In this document: positions 42,012 through 55,246 of the stretch, in pieces
How positions within the stretch are numbered: position 1 is the stretch's first letter
Layout of the letters: each line of letters starts with the position of its first letter
From: Nemertoderma westbladi
Taxonomy: Eukaryota > Xenacoelomorpha > Nemertodermatida > Nemertodermatidae
Reading direction: 5' to 3'
DNA length: 60,000 nt
Assembly (NCBI GenBank): GCA_032718475.1
Contig: JAUCBJ010004634.1
Coordinates: 64,001 to 124,000 of the forward strand
Position numbers and translations under genes: made by a program
Notes under the pieces: generated by a model
The model's input: only the letters and a program-made list of their open reading frames with translations
What the model was told of the DNA's origin: nothing
Database searches by the model: none

Positions 42012-43142
42012 TTAACTCGTTTGGTACAACGTTCTCCGCCACTTTGGTGACAGGTTATATCGTGTTAAGCCGGGACGATGGTAAGGGTTAAACGGCGATA
42101 TTAAATGTCCGCGTCCCAATCCGGCTAGGTAGAATGGGCTAATATCTAGGAAGCCCACAACTAGGGTGCCACCGACTAATTGTTCAGGTAACACTAGATC
42201 TTTGAGCAGTGAGTACAGCTCGGGAGGATCCGTCATACTAATAGGATCAAGAGTCTGAAGTCTCACTAGGGAATGAGGAGTTCTGATCGAGTATTCCGAA
42301 ACTCTGATCATTGGTTTATTTAAGGATCGTCTGAGTCGAACGAGCGTAGGTGATACATCGAACAAGTTTCGCTCGAAACTCCCGTAAGTATAGCGAGTAA
42401 AACCGTGTTTAAAGCAACGTCTCCGCGGATGTTTATGTCTTTCCGTTTGTTGGTTGGGTCTTGGGCATTCATCGCAATAATACCCAAAAACGTACGTCTT
42501 GTAGGGGAAACGCGAGTGATCTTTCTCCAGCTTACAATATTCCTCCATCCGTTCGAAGCTATTCGGTACAACAGGTAGCGGTCGATCGGCGGTAAGATAC
42601 ATCATAGGGGAATAGAGCCGTTTGAGTTCTACCATGCGGTCATGATGTATACCTTGAGGATATCGAGTTTCTAGATTTTGTTGACTGGCAATATTGAGAT
42701 ATGTTTCTATCAGGAATTCCAGATAATCGTTGAAGTCGCTGCGTTTATCCGGCTCCTCAACGTCTTCTCTTTCGAGTCTGTTTCGAATAGAATTCTCGTG
42801 TTCCATTCTCGGTTTATCGTTCCGCCTCCGCTGGGTAGGATATTTCAATCGTACCATTTCCCTTTTGGTGTCGACATTGTCCGTATCGTGTAAATCGATA
42901 GGATGACCAGTAGTTAAGAAGTCCACATACGTACCATTACGATGCGTATAGCGAGCGGTGAATTTCTTATAGTCCAACTCACGCGTGAGCTGCTCTTGGG
43001 ACATTGGCGGTTCGATATAACGACTATCGTCCTCCGCAGCAGTTGGACCAGCGTCGCTGTGTATCAAGCTATCAACAAACGCTTGTAAAGGTAGAGTATA
43101 TCGCTCCCTGATACCAAGATCATCTTCTATCAACTCAATCAT
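42012..43142 (-). CDS. BEL-B accessory ORF, 376 aa, unknown function
   Basis: Intact frame from ATG 43142 (MIELIEDDLGIRERYTL) to a stop at 42012, 1.65 kb after the pol stop in element sense. It is rich in charged residues. There is a conserved block FTARYTHRNGTYVDFLTTGH, a leucine-containing segment (DYLEFLIETYLNIASQQN) and a Cys/His cluster near residues 220-245 (EYCK, YYCDECP, HPRRRCFKH) that could bind zinc. I see no signal peptide or membrane span, so an envelope gene is not suggested. A broken homologue lies at the same place in BEL-A, so it belongs to this lineage. It matches no BEL/Pao protein that I know. It may be captured host sequence or an evolved accessory gene. Confidence 0.6.
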   Translation of the reverse strand: MIELIEDDLGIRERYTLPLQAFVDSLIHSDAGPTAAEDDSRYIEPPMSQEQLTRELDYKKFTARYTHRNGTYVDFLTTGHPIDLHDTDNVDTKREMVRLKYPTQRRRNDKPRMEHENSIRNRLEREDVEEPDKRSDFNDYLEFLIETYLNIASQQNLETRYPQGIHHDRMVELKRLYSPMMYLTADRPLPVVPNSFERMEEYCKLEKDHSRFPYKTYVFGYYCDECPRPNQQTERHKHPRRRCFKHGFTRYTYGSFERNLFDVSPTLVRLRRSLNKPMIRVSEYSIRTPHSLVRLQTLDPISMTDPPELYSLLKDLVLPEQLVGGTLVVGFLDISPFYLAGLGRGHLISPFNPYHRPGLTRYNLSPKWRRTLYQTS

Positions 43143-44794
43143 ATCTGCTATATAAATTTATCCATATTATAATGAGTTTATATTTAGGCGAGCGGGCGTC
43201 GCTGCCTACCCCTCTCTGCCCCCGGACAGTGCGAGATCCTCAGCGCTGGTGTACTTTCGCCGATGTGCCTATCGCCAACGTCGTAGCTGCACAACGACTA
43301 CAACAACCAGCACGAGCCACTCCACCGTCCGTCCCAAAGGCTTAGATATACTTCAGGTTCTTACTGGAGAGTTAGGGTTACTTTCACAATTGCGACTCGC
43401 TACTGTAAACACACCTTAGTAGTAACATTCACCTACAAACGCACAAATTCCACGTAACAGTCACAAATGGTACACATTCTATCACACATTCGGGTCATTT
43501 GTCCGTTAGTCAAGTGCCTTCCAGAATGTCACATTGTTATTATGTATCCTTGGATACTAGCGGTGCGCTATTTATTCACTATGCTATTCAATGCGCAAGC
43601 CCTTTATTGTTCTTTTAACTCACTTCTAATTCTAGCGTGGTTGTTGCCATGGTGACATTATGGAAAGCTAGCGGTAGAATTAGGGTAATTCTCATGCATA
43701 CAGATCTGGGATGCTATTTAATAGTAAGTCTTTAATAGTCAATATCATCTTTATACATGATTCTATGAATTTTATCGGCTATTGACTATACATTGGAGAT
43801 TCTCGCACACAAATACACTTAATAAAGTGAATCTCCGCTCCCATGATCTATTAATTAATGGAATTTTGGGAATGTTATAAATTGTATAAAATGACAATTT
43901 ATTAAATTCATTGAAATATCTGAATTTAAATTTATTCCCGTAAATTTTATTATTTAATGTTAAATAGACACAATTTTATTCCAGAACGTGTCTGGGGACT
44001 GGGATCCTTGATTCTAGGAATTTTGTCCTTTTAAGAGTATCGGTAAATGCTACGATATCTTAATCGACTAGAATTTTAAAGGATCTGATATTTGACAGAT
44101 TTTTGTAAATATTAATAATTAATATTTAGGATGGGCACCAGTTTATTCCAGAACTTGTCTGGGGACGTTAACCATTGATTCTAGAAATTTGTCTTTCAAG
44201 TATATCGGTGGGTGCCGCGATATCTTAATCGACTAGAATTGCAGATGGTCAAAGGGTTTAACAGATTTATTTTGCGTTATACGCTACTGTTAAAGGGACA
44301 TCACGCTACTATATGTATTATTTAATATATGGTATGAGAGCAATATCGCACGAAGCAATGTCAGTGTGAAGAGGCAAGTCGTTTCCAAAGTCTACCCAGA
44401 GCTTGGTTTAGCCGAGACACGAGGATCTGAACTTTGCATTCCTAATACTCTGCCTACCAATAATACTTGAATATAGTAGTGGCTTTATTGTACTTTAATA
44501 AGTACGGATATTTCATCTTACTGTAGTCACGTATTGATAATGTAATACGGGCAGTAAGGAAAGAGAAAAAGAATTATTTCTCGCCGTCGCACTAAATATA
44601 TAATATACGTAATTAAATAATAAACGCGAATATATATTGCACTAATCTACTAAATAATCTCTAAAATACTATACTACTAAATAAAATTAAATAAAACGAT
44701 TAAAATAAAATTACATAATAATACATACATAAATATAAAAATAAAACAAATACAAATATAAAGTAATATGGTCACACACCCACTCCAGCCGTTG
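43143..44794 (-). other. BEL-B post-pol spacer
   Basis: Colinear with 15601-17248 of BEL-A, including the diverged tandem pair on TTCCAGAAC and TGTCTGGGGAC (about 43975-44115 and 44140-44290). No coding frame. Confidence 0.6.
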
Positions 44795-47700
44795 TTAAGT
44801 TGGGGAGTCCCTAGATGTTTGTTGGATTAGGGAGGTGGTCGTGGGAAGAGTATCTTGTCTCCCATAGTTTCCGGAGAGTTCTCTGTCTCTTTCCAGTAAA
44901 CATAAACGTCCCACCAGGCGATTGAGCTGCTGCGTCTCGAAGACAATTCCCGGTTTCTTGAAGTTACGTCGCATGACGACGAGTTCTACCGATCGCACCA
45001 AACCGTCATCCGAGATGTGGGTCTCGATGATACGACCTGTCTGCCACCTCTTACGTGGAAGATCTACATCCACAATAAGAACCATGTCTCCAGCGCTAAC
45101 GTTTTCTTGCTGCGCAAACCACTTAGTTCGAAGTTGTAGCGTGGGCAGATAATGTTTTTCGAAATGGTCAGCGAAACGACGGGATAACAACTGCATGAGT
45201 TGCCAAGTTTGTCGGCAGTATTCGTCTCCGTCTGTGATTTCTGATTGTGGGAGCATGGCTACAGGTTTCTTCAGTAGGAAGTGCGCGGGTGTTAGCGCCT
45301 CCAGGGAATCGGGACTCGATGAGACTGGCATAAGCGGTCTCTCGTTGAGATAGGCAGCGATTTCTTCCATTAACGTCCACAAAAGTTCGTCGGTGAGATA
45401 AGCGCGACAAGGCACTATAAAATGAATGCCGTCTTCACACTTCTTATTAATCTCTCCCAACTTCCTCCCCACCAAGAGGCGTCGGCGGCGTTGAAGGTCC
45501 AACTAGACGCTGTTACTCGTAGTTGGTCGTCCACCTGTCTTTGGTTCCAATCTTTGACGTAAGCTTTGATTTCATTGTTGGCACCAATGAAGTTTGTTCC
45601 CTTATCAGATCTCATCGTGTTACTAGTGCCAAAGCGAGCGATCTGTCGTCGTAAGCTTAATAGAAAGCTGTTGGTAGATAAATCGTTCACCATATCGAGA
45701 TGGATGGCTCTACAAGTCATACAAACAAAGATTACACACCATCTCTTGACTATAGTCCTAGCACGATATACTTCAATAGGGCCAAATAAATCCACACCGG
45801 TGTTAGTAAAGGGTGGTTCATAAAAGCTTACTCGTTCCCTAGGTAATTCTGCCTCTCTCTGTGTTAAAGGCCTACTGAATGCTTTCCTACAGGGTATACA
45901 ATTCCTAAGAACTTGGTTCAGAGCTCTACGGGGTTTATAAAAATAATAGCGAGTTCGAATTTCGCTAAGAACTCGTTCTCTACCAGCATGATAAAGTTTG
46001 CTGTGAACATCTACTATCATCTTGACTTGTATTTCAAGATTTCTAATGAGTATGGGGAACTTAGTATCAAAGGATAATGGGGCATTCGTTAACCTTCCTC
46101 CAACACGTATCAACCCATCTATCATTGTGCTAGAGAAACGATCCCTTAAGCGCATCTGTGGATTTCTCAACAACAGGAAATACTTATCGGAATCTTCATA
46201 GCATTGTAAGAGTCTCAGCATCTGTTTGTTGGTTTCTTCATGCTCCTGATAACTGATCTTCTCCTTCAGAAACCTGGTGGGTATCTTATATGGGGGAAGA
46301 TCTTTAATAACATGGACCTGCACTGATGTGATTGGAGCGGTATCACCCTTTGTTTTCATCCCAGAGTAGTGATGGTGAAAACATCTCTTTAAATATGTAA
46401 CGGCCTTACAGAGCCGATTCCAGGAACTGTAGTGATGTATCGCTCTCTGCAGAAGAGGTGAGAGTCCTTGCGAGACGTCTGGTATACCAGATTTCCAATC
46501 CTTATCACGGATTTCCACAATGGGTTTATTTGTGGCTGTGGGTTTCTGATCCAAAGCGTCGTCTCCGGAAGTATGTAGTACAGACAGATCCACTGTGGGT
46601 TTGAATAACTTCGATTTACTCGCCTGAGTTTTAGGTTTGACTTTCTCCGCTCCCTTGGCCTGTCTAATTTCTGCTGTAGTAAGATGAGGAGGCCATTCTT
46701 CTTCTTCTTGGTAGAGGAAGTCGGGCCCACCTAACCAGTCTGGAGTATCTACCAGTTCTTGTGGAGTTGCTCCCCTGGAAGCGATGTCCGCTGGATTAAT
46801 CGTTCCGGGGCAATGTCTCCATTGATCCATCGTCGTGCGACTGAGTATAATAGCTACTCTGTTGGTAACGAAGACGCTGAACTGACAGACTTCATTGGTT
46901 ATATACTCCAACACGAGTAAAGCGTCGGTCCAATAGACAGTTTTCTCCAGGGGATAGTCGATCTGTTCTGTTACATTCCGGCCGATGGCTGTAGCGTATA
47001 GAGCCGCTTTTAACTCCGCTCGAGGAACTTTCAACTTGTTGTTTATTAATGCCTTAGAGGTAACCAAGGCGACTTTAATTCCGTCCGGAGTTTCCACCCT
47101 TAGGTAGGCTACTATACCTATTCCCATATCGCTGGCGTCTCCAAACACATGGAGTTGATATGAATACGTAGGGAGAACATGACCAAAATATGAACGGGAA
47201 ATTATAAAGTTTTCGATGGCTGGTAGAGAATCTTCCCATTTCATCCACTTCTTTAATAATTCTCCCTTAAGTGGATCGTCCCATGAGTGGTTTTCAAGCC
47301 ACATTTGTTGTACTAAACTCCGAGCAATTAATATAACTGGGCTAATAAATCCCAATGGATCGAAATAAGTGCTCAGGATACTTAAACAAATCCATTTAGT
47401 CCGAACTGGATTATCTCGCTGTTTTAGTTGGAAAAACAGGATATCTCTTTCTGTGTCCCATTTCAAACCAAGGGTCTTAGTTTCTGGGAGATCATCCTTT
47501 ATTAGATCTAGGTCTTTTGCTCCTCAATCTTCTACCGGGATCGACTCCAGAAACTCACGGGAGTTGCTAGTGAATTTAGTTAATCGAAATCCACCTCTTT
47601 TTAAGCATTCCACCGTTCCTTTAGCGACCTCAATGGCTTCTTCGACTGATGGAAGGGACTTCAGATTATCATCCATGTAGATGTCTCGTTTGATATTGTC

Positions 47701-50700
47701 GATCACTTCTTTAGAGAAGGCGTCTCGGTTGTCATCCGCAGTGGTGCGCACCACGGAACAGGCGTTTGAAGGGCTCGAGATTATCCCAAAGGCTTGGATG
47801 GTCATCCAGTATTCCACAGGTTTCTTATTGAGGTCTCCTTCAGGCCACCACAAAAATCGTAGGCTATCTCGATCCCTATCCAGCGCTTTGACTTGTAAGA
47901 ACATGCCTTCTATATCTGAGGCGAAAGCAATGGAGTATTGTCTTAATCTTAATAGTATTCCCAACAAGGATTGAAGTAAGTTGGGTCCGGGTAACAATTC
48001 AGAATTAAGAGATTGGCCCATATAAAGGGCGGAACCGTCAAACACCACTCGTACTTCATGGGGTTTACCGGGTTTGGGAACGTAATGGTGAGTTAAGTAA
48101 TACGTTCTCTCAGTTATAGGGGTTTCTTCCGGTACTAGCTCCGCATATCCCTTGCTAATAAACTTCTTCAACTGTGTTTTATACATTTCTTTAGCTGAAG
48201 AATTTGCCGTAAGGCGTCGATGTAGTTGAGCAATTCTTTTCTCTGCCAAAGGTCTGTTGTTAATGAACTTTGGTTCTCGCTTTCGGAAAGGAAGTCCGAT
48301 CTCATACCTACCTTGATCTTTAAGAAAACGAGTAGTTGTCGCTTGGATCTGCTTGGCTCTTTCTTCCTCCACCGATAGGGCCTTATCGTAGGAGTTGGGC
48401 TCTACGACCTCTTGAGTAAAGAATCTCACGGCGTGTTCATCCCGAGTCTTGGCATTATAACGTTCAATGACGTCATTAAGCTCGTCGTTATAGTCGTCTC
48501 GCTTGGATGGGAGAAGGAGTTGACATAAGTTCACTTGATTTTGCCAAGTCTCGCTTTCCTTAAGGAGATCGATGGCATTCTCCTCATCAAAGAGTTGATG
48601 TATATCGTCGTTGTCTGAGGAGTATGGAGTTCCCTCAGTTGGATCGTCGAACTCACTGTTCTCAACTTCCCATTCTCGCGCTTGATATACCTGATCTTTA
48701 GGTAATCTTTCCATGAGAGTTCTACGGGAAGGGCCAGTAAAGTACCAACCTACTCTAGTTCTTCCCGCATAAACTTGTAGAGGTTGCGGTTGAGCAGGTC
48801 GTTTCTCCAATGTCTCGAGCGCCTCATGCGCGTTTTGGCCGATGAGTATTTGCACTCCAGGATAATCTGTCTGGAATCGAGGTATCTTAAGATGTTGGAT
48901 GCTCTCATCCTCGTCCCAATTATAAAGGTCTGCTTGAGTAGTAGCGAAGTTCTTTATAGCCACCATTTTCACTGACCTTATGCTATGTTCTCCTAGTTCG
49001 TCCTGGGGGGTGGACAACGCACCTACATAATAATCCGCTGTTACTGTGGATTTCCAAACTTGCTTAATCCCTGACATGTTAAGCTTAGTTCGGAACTTGG
49101 GTTGTCCAGCGAATATGTCTTCGGCTAGCTCTTTGTCGATGAATGTTCCTGTACTACCGGAGTCAAGGAGGGCGTTCACTACATAACTCCTTTTTGGTCC
49201 GTGGACCCTTACCTGTACCACAGGAAATTCTCTAATCCCTACATTGGAAGTTGGCGCTTTCCAAAATGGTTGTTGATCAGAAGTAGTTAGGGTAAGGTCG
49301 CTGTCCGTATCCTTTTCATACGTGAGTGCTCGATACACTGTGGTATTTATTGTGTAACAGGATTCGTTTTCGTCGGAGAACTCGTCTGTATAGAATCCTT
49401 CCATCTCAGATTGATCAGTGTCGTTCACATCACTGAATTGGACATGTAGTTCGGAATCACTTACCTGACTCGGACTATTTCGCTCGAATTCCGTGTGCAA
49501 CAAGATATGATGTTTCGCACCGCACTTGGCACATCTTGTGTCAGAGTAACAGGTTCGCCGTTGGTGTCCATGTCTGAGGCAATTATAACACAACCGCTTA
49601 TCCCACATGACTTCACGTCTCTCAGTTAATGATTTCTTTAGAAATTCATCACACATATTCAAGCGATGGGTCCCATCACATAGCGCACATTTCGGTTTGA
49701 TGTTACTCACCTTATTTTGCGTAACATTGTGCACACTTGCTTTTTCTTCGGGCTTTCTCACCTGAATTCTCTTGGGAGACGTAGGAGGAGTTTTTCTTAC
49801 CTGTTCTCTCCTGTCATTGGTTCGAGACTTGAATTTACTTACCTGATCTTTAGGCATTTTATTTACGTAATAAGATCTGTCAGTGTCTTTCCCGCTATCT
49901 TCTCCTTGAGAAGTCTGGCTTTCGCCGTCATCTGTATAACACACTGGTGTTACCTTTCTCCTAGAGACGGGTTTTTCACTTACCTTGTTTTCCGGTGTCT
50001 TCTCTCTGGACAGTTTCAGGAGCTGTAATTTCACTTCTCCATCTAGGAATGACATGAGATCAGCCATGGTAGGGTCTCGTCGTTGTTGTTCCATCATATA
50101 TAACACTTTCTTATCCCAGCGTGTACCTACTCCACCCTTCGGTAAAGTAGAAGCCACTGCTCTAATAACCATAGCACTCTGATACTCATGAGACTTACCT
50201 AGCCAATCTAATTGTCTGCAGATCTCCTGAATCTCATCGGAAAACTCTATAATCCCGCTGCTAATAAACTTTCGGGGCGCTACTAACTTTGCATACAAAT
50301 ACCCAGCTATGTTATTCCTATTACCATACCTGATGTTTAGTGTATCCCAAACTTGTCTTAATCCGTCTGGATGTCCAATAAACTTTAATGCCATTAACTT
50401 GGGAGATCCTTCCAAGCACTCGATGAGGAATCTAAGTTTCTCTCCATTAGATAGCACAGAGTTCTGTATGTTATCTTTGTAATATTCATTAAAAGGTAAC
50501 CATTTCATCTCATCTCCATTGAACTTGACGATCTCTCCCACCTTTACCGCTTGCCGGGCTTCGGTTCTAGCCATTTGACGCGTAAAACTTTCTTGGGCCA
50601 TCGTGTTATTTAATATCGAGTTATCGGTATATAAATTTCTCAGATTATGATCCGGTCTATAGGGAATATCATTATCAACAGGTCTATAATTACCCTTAAT

Positions 50701-52941
50701 AGGGTTCACTATAGGAGTTTCTACTTCGCTAGCAGTATAGATGCGTGTAGGCTCCACACCTTGCGCATGAGATACTTCAGACCTAACAGGTTGACATTGA
50801 CACATTGTTACAGGGGGTGGTGGTATACCCTTTTGTGTATTTACTAATTTATCGCGTTCTAGCGCGATACTTTGCTGCACTTCTTGCAACTCTAGCCTAC
50901 TTTCCCTTACTGTGCCCTTGAATTGCTGAACGGTCTCCTGCATCTGTCCGAGCAGGAGATCCATCCCCCGTTGTCTCTCATCCACCCATTCAACCGCCGA
51001 AGCGGGATTCGCCAACGTTGTAGCGGGTGGACGAGGGACAACGGGCGACAAATCTTGAATATTTCGCTCGGAGTCCAGGGCATGAACTGTTTCATGGGCT
51101 GTTCTGCTGGGCACAGGTAGCTTAGTGCTGTGCAAAGGGAATTGAGAGGTAGGTTCAGGGAGTACAGGTGTCTCTACGACCGAAAGGGTGGCTTCGGGAA
51201 CAGGCCTAATTATTTCAGGCTCATCTACTATAGTAGGGAGTCTCTCTATTGTAATTATTTGGTCTGTGGGTTCTGTACTACCTAAGTTGTTATTTAGTTG
51301 CCTTCTAACAGCTGGAGGCAAATCAGGCAATTTCTGACGGTGGGATGTTCTTTTACGTCTGCTTAGGTGAGATCTATTTCCTTTGCCTTCAGTATCGGTG
51401 GTATCGCCTTCCTCAGATGATGTATATCCCTGTCTTTTGGGAGTAGATCGATTCATCATCTTCATATTACTAGCTGTTAACTGTTTATTTATGCAGTCTT
51501 GATTCTCCTGAATATTTTCCAATTCTAATTGGGCAATCTCTTCAGCCGCTATCCGCTCCGCTTCTGCCGCTGCTCTTGCCGCTTTTCTTTCCATTTCGGC
51601 TGCTTTTCTTTTCGCTTATGCCTCTGCCGCTGTCGCTTTTCTTTTCGCTTCTGCCTCTGCCGCTGCCGCTGCCGCTTTTCTTTCCATTTCGGCTGCTTTA
51701 CTTTCCTCTTCGGCTGCTTTCCTTTCGGCTTCTGCAGCTGCTACTGCTGCTTTCTTTCTGTCTTCTATGCGTTTTTTCTTCACCCTTTCTTCTTGGTCTC
51801 TAGCGATGCGGAGTTGTTCATCGAATTTAGCTTGGTTCGCCGCTAACCTATCCACATCAATTGCGTCCAACACACGCTGGGCTCCTTCACTATTAGGGCT
51901 AAGTCCATCTAGCCTTCTCCTCAACACTTCATCTCCCAAAAAACGCTGATAGTCTGACAGATAGATGTCAATGGCATCCCTCTTACGCGGTTTCTCTGCC
52001 GTCGCTTCACTTTCCACTTGGGAAAAAGTAGCGTCTGTTGATTCTCCATGGGTTGAGCGTTCCTCCAGCTGAGCTTTCCACTGAGCTGTTCCTTGAACCT
52101 GGCGACTCACCCGTTGAAACCAAGTCTTTACGGCAACTTGCAACGACGTGTCTTGTCTTCTTTTAGAAGCCTCTTCAAAGGCTGATAATATTAGCCTGAT
52201 TCGCAGAATTCTTTCTCTAACTTGATAAAGCAGTTGTCCCTGCTCTTGAGGTCCTTGAGGTTGTTGAAACAGTTGTTCTTTTACTCGCTCCATAGAGCTG
52301 AAGAATCCCTGTGCGTATCCGGCTGCGGACCTCTTCCACACAGCTGGATCGATGGTTTCCTTGGCTACTCCCATCCGGTGTATGTCTTCCCAGGCAGCTT
52401 CTGATAAATCAAACGGGAGTCCGGGTCCGGGGAAGTTCCATTGCGACTCGACCATAGACTTCAGTTCTTCCCTTGTGTATCCCTCATAACTATCTTTAGT
52501 TGATCGCTTACTTCTCGCCCAATCGATCTGGTGTTCTTCCACCGCGATCAATAACCTAGTGAGTACGGCTGCAGGAAGGATGAGAAGGGGATCCGAATAA
52601 ACCGCATCAGACATCCTTGCTCCGCGCTCGGGTGTCAGCTCTACAGTATCTTCACTACTGGAGCGGTCGGGCCGCTGAGAAATAAGTTCTTGGCTCGCGG
52701 GTTGTTGCTGTTCCGCTGCTTCTTGGTCCCGCTTGACCTGGGCTCGAGTGCCTATGATAGACCTATGATGTTGGACCAGCCTAGGTTCTGTTATTACTAC
52801 TGGAGGGATGACCTTCCTCACAGTGGGAGGTGAACTGAACTTAGGACTAGACGGTTCTACACCTCTATCTGAGTCGCAACTACTTACATCTAATAAACTG
52901 TCTGACAGGTTCTGCTTAGTATCAGACATGTTGGTTTGCAC
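44795..52941 (-). pseudogene. BEL-B Gag-PR-RT-RNaseH-IN polyprotein with three lesions
   Basis: About 2715 codons from ATG 52941 (the BEL-A start corresponds to the Met at 52929). Rough order: coiled coil (380-470), DUF1759-type Gag, zinc knuckles (about 1080-1140), protease DSGSTGTFID (about 1260), RT (RVVFDGSA, DIEGMFLQV, YMDD near 1755), RNase H (FGDASDMGIGIVAY near 1933), integrase H2C2 finger (H-x4-H, CIPC), integrase core (GVDLFGP, SDKGTNF, WGGSWERL) and a DUF5641-type tail. Peptidase-A17-linked RT and DUF5641 define BEL/Pao. Lesions: in-frame TAA at 51616-51618 in the coiled coil, in-frame TGA at 47524-47526 after RT, and a frameshift near 45415-45425 just after the last catalytic region of integrase. 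The open segments are 441, 1356 and 683 codons, plus a final 44795-45502 frame. Confidence 0.9.
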
Positions 52942-55246
52942 AGTTGAATGCCTACTGCTATATTACAGTCTAAGCAAATCTAGTAATTCAGAATTAACTG
53001 CTAGCCTAGTAATTAATTACCGATACTGCTACTCAGTGTAGCGTGATATATATATAATATTAGAATACCGGTATGCTTATTGTATATATAAGTATTATGA
53101 CAGACTAGGTTTTTCACAAAATACCGGTATATAATTTTAGCACAAATATATATAAATATATAATAGGCCTATCGTGGATACCGGTATGCAGTTTACACTT
53201 ATAGTATATATAAGTATAATTATTAACTAGAATTAATTGCAGAATACCGGTATGCTTATGGTATATATAAGTATTATTACAGACTAGGTTTTTTACAGAA
53301 TACCGGTATATAATCTTAGCACAAATATATAAATATATAATAGGCCTATCGTAAATACCGGTATGTCAATTATTTTAGAATAATTGAATTTCTGAATTTT
53401 AAGGGTTACTTGGTTACTTTAACTTACTTTATTGCCGTTATTTAAGCAGTAGTCCAACTGATATTGAGACCTAATTGTTATATGGCAGGCCTACTATTTA
53501 TAAATCGTTTGAGTTGATTTATAATATATATATACCCGTTTAATGGGTTTTGTCAATGTTTGAAATAAATGTTATTATTTCTGGGGGAGTCACTACACAT
53601 AAGCTGTGCGCTCTCAGTGGAGTGCTACTTGTTAGACACTAAAACAAATAATTATAATTTACCTAAGTTACTTAATACTACAAATTACGTACAATTCTGG
53701 TTGAGATTACAATCTCTAAATAAACACAAAAATTTAATTACAAATACACAAAGACGAATTTTTTAGGGTAATTTTACAAGAAGTCTACTAACCAGCCTAA
53801 CAAAGGGTTAGAATATCTGGTTATTACAACGGACAGGTTACTACGGTATTTGAAAATAATAAGTAGTAGTAAATATACTGCGTTGTCCAGATAGGAAAAT
53901 ACCACCGCCTGATGACCTATAACCGTATCGCTATAGGTACTACGTTATGTATCACGGAGTGTCCCTACCTAGAAGTTAATTACCGCGGTCTACCAGAACC
54001 AACGTGCCTATTAACCACTTTACAACACAAATACACTGCCTACACACTAATTGCCTTCGGAAAGCACTGTACACTAAACCCTAAATTAGGTACAAGTACT
54101 TGTATAACAAATAATCAGTAGTTAAAGATACTTGAACAGCTAAAAGAACCACGGTATCTGCTGGAGTGACCGGTGCACAAAATCACCAGTCTTTACCTAC
54201 GCCGAGCAGCCCTGATGTAGTACCGGGGTTAGTTTAACTATAACGGTATGTATAACAAACACAATTACTGTAGGAATAAACTTGGGGAATGAATGTTGCG
54301 AATAATCGCATAAACTCTGAATAATAAATATTACGCTACGCGTACAAACTACTCAAACAAAATGCAGACCAAATACTGACAGACTACTATCAAGCCTAAA
54401 CAAACTACGGTATATGCAGACTCCGAAATGGTTAAGTAGTATGCGTTCTAACCCAGTAGTACGACTTATTCTTTAGATGGGGGTTTACCTTACAGCTATG
54501 GCTGCCCCTACTTCCTAACCGTTCTTTATCGGACAGATGCTTTACACACACCGAAATTTCCTCAAACCCAACAGCAGCCAGACAACTATCCAGCCTACAA
54601 ATTATCTAAATAAAATTATACGCTACCCGTACAGACTACACAAACAAAGTACAGACCAAACGATGGCAGACTACTATCAAGCCTAAATAAACCACAGGAC
54701 ATGCAGACTCCGAAATGGTTAAGTAGTATGCGTTCTAACCCAGTAGTACGACTTATTCTTTAGATGGGGGTTTACCTTACAGCTATGGCTGCCCCTACTT
54801 CCTAACCGTTCTTTATCGGACATACACTCTACATGCACTGCAATCCGTCCAGACCTAATCAACAGTTAGCCAACAGTCAAGCCTACAAATTATCTGTACA
54901 ATCTGAGCAGGCTTACACGCCTTCTGCTCAATACTGGCCTACAAATAAATAAAACTGACAGAAATAAGTAAGCTCCAAAAGAAACAAGGGGTGTACAGTC
55001 CCTAATCTCTTAAACAGCCTACCGGTATACAATACCACAATCGAATAATACTGCTGTACCTGTACTACTGTAGGTACCGGTCCGGATGATCAGGCAGTCA
55101 GGCCTACTGGTTACCGGTCGACCGGTACTTTCGACTAGATTGCTTACACCGCAATCCAGAAGCAAATATCTGTTATTGTTTTTACCAAAAACAATATTAG
55201 ACTGTATTTATTGCCTACACCACAATCAGAACCGTATATATGTTAT
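52942..55246 (-). promoter_or_regulatory. BEL-B leader with palindromes and tandem duplications
   Basis: 2.3 kb between the 5' LTR and Gag. Near Gag it has six ATACCGGTAT palindromes (53065 to about 53366) within a duplicated unit of about 165 bp. Farther out, two direct repeats of about 290 bp (54316-54601 and 54602-54897) carry CCCAGTAGTACGACTTATTC and TGGGGGTTTACC. BEL-A shares the arrangement with five palindromes. Dense duplication in an untranslated leader would suit packaging or dimerisation signals, which is inference. Confidence 0.7.

Noticed and set aside
42012-43142. Envelope-like gene in BEL-B
   Set aside because: No signal peptide, membrane anchor or glycosylation-rich ectodomain is visible.
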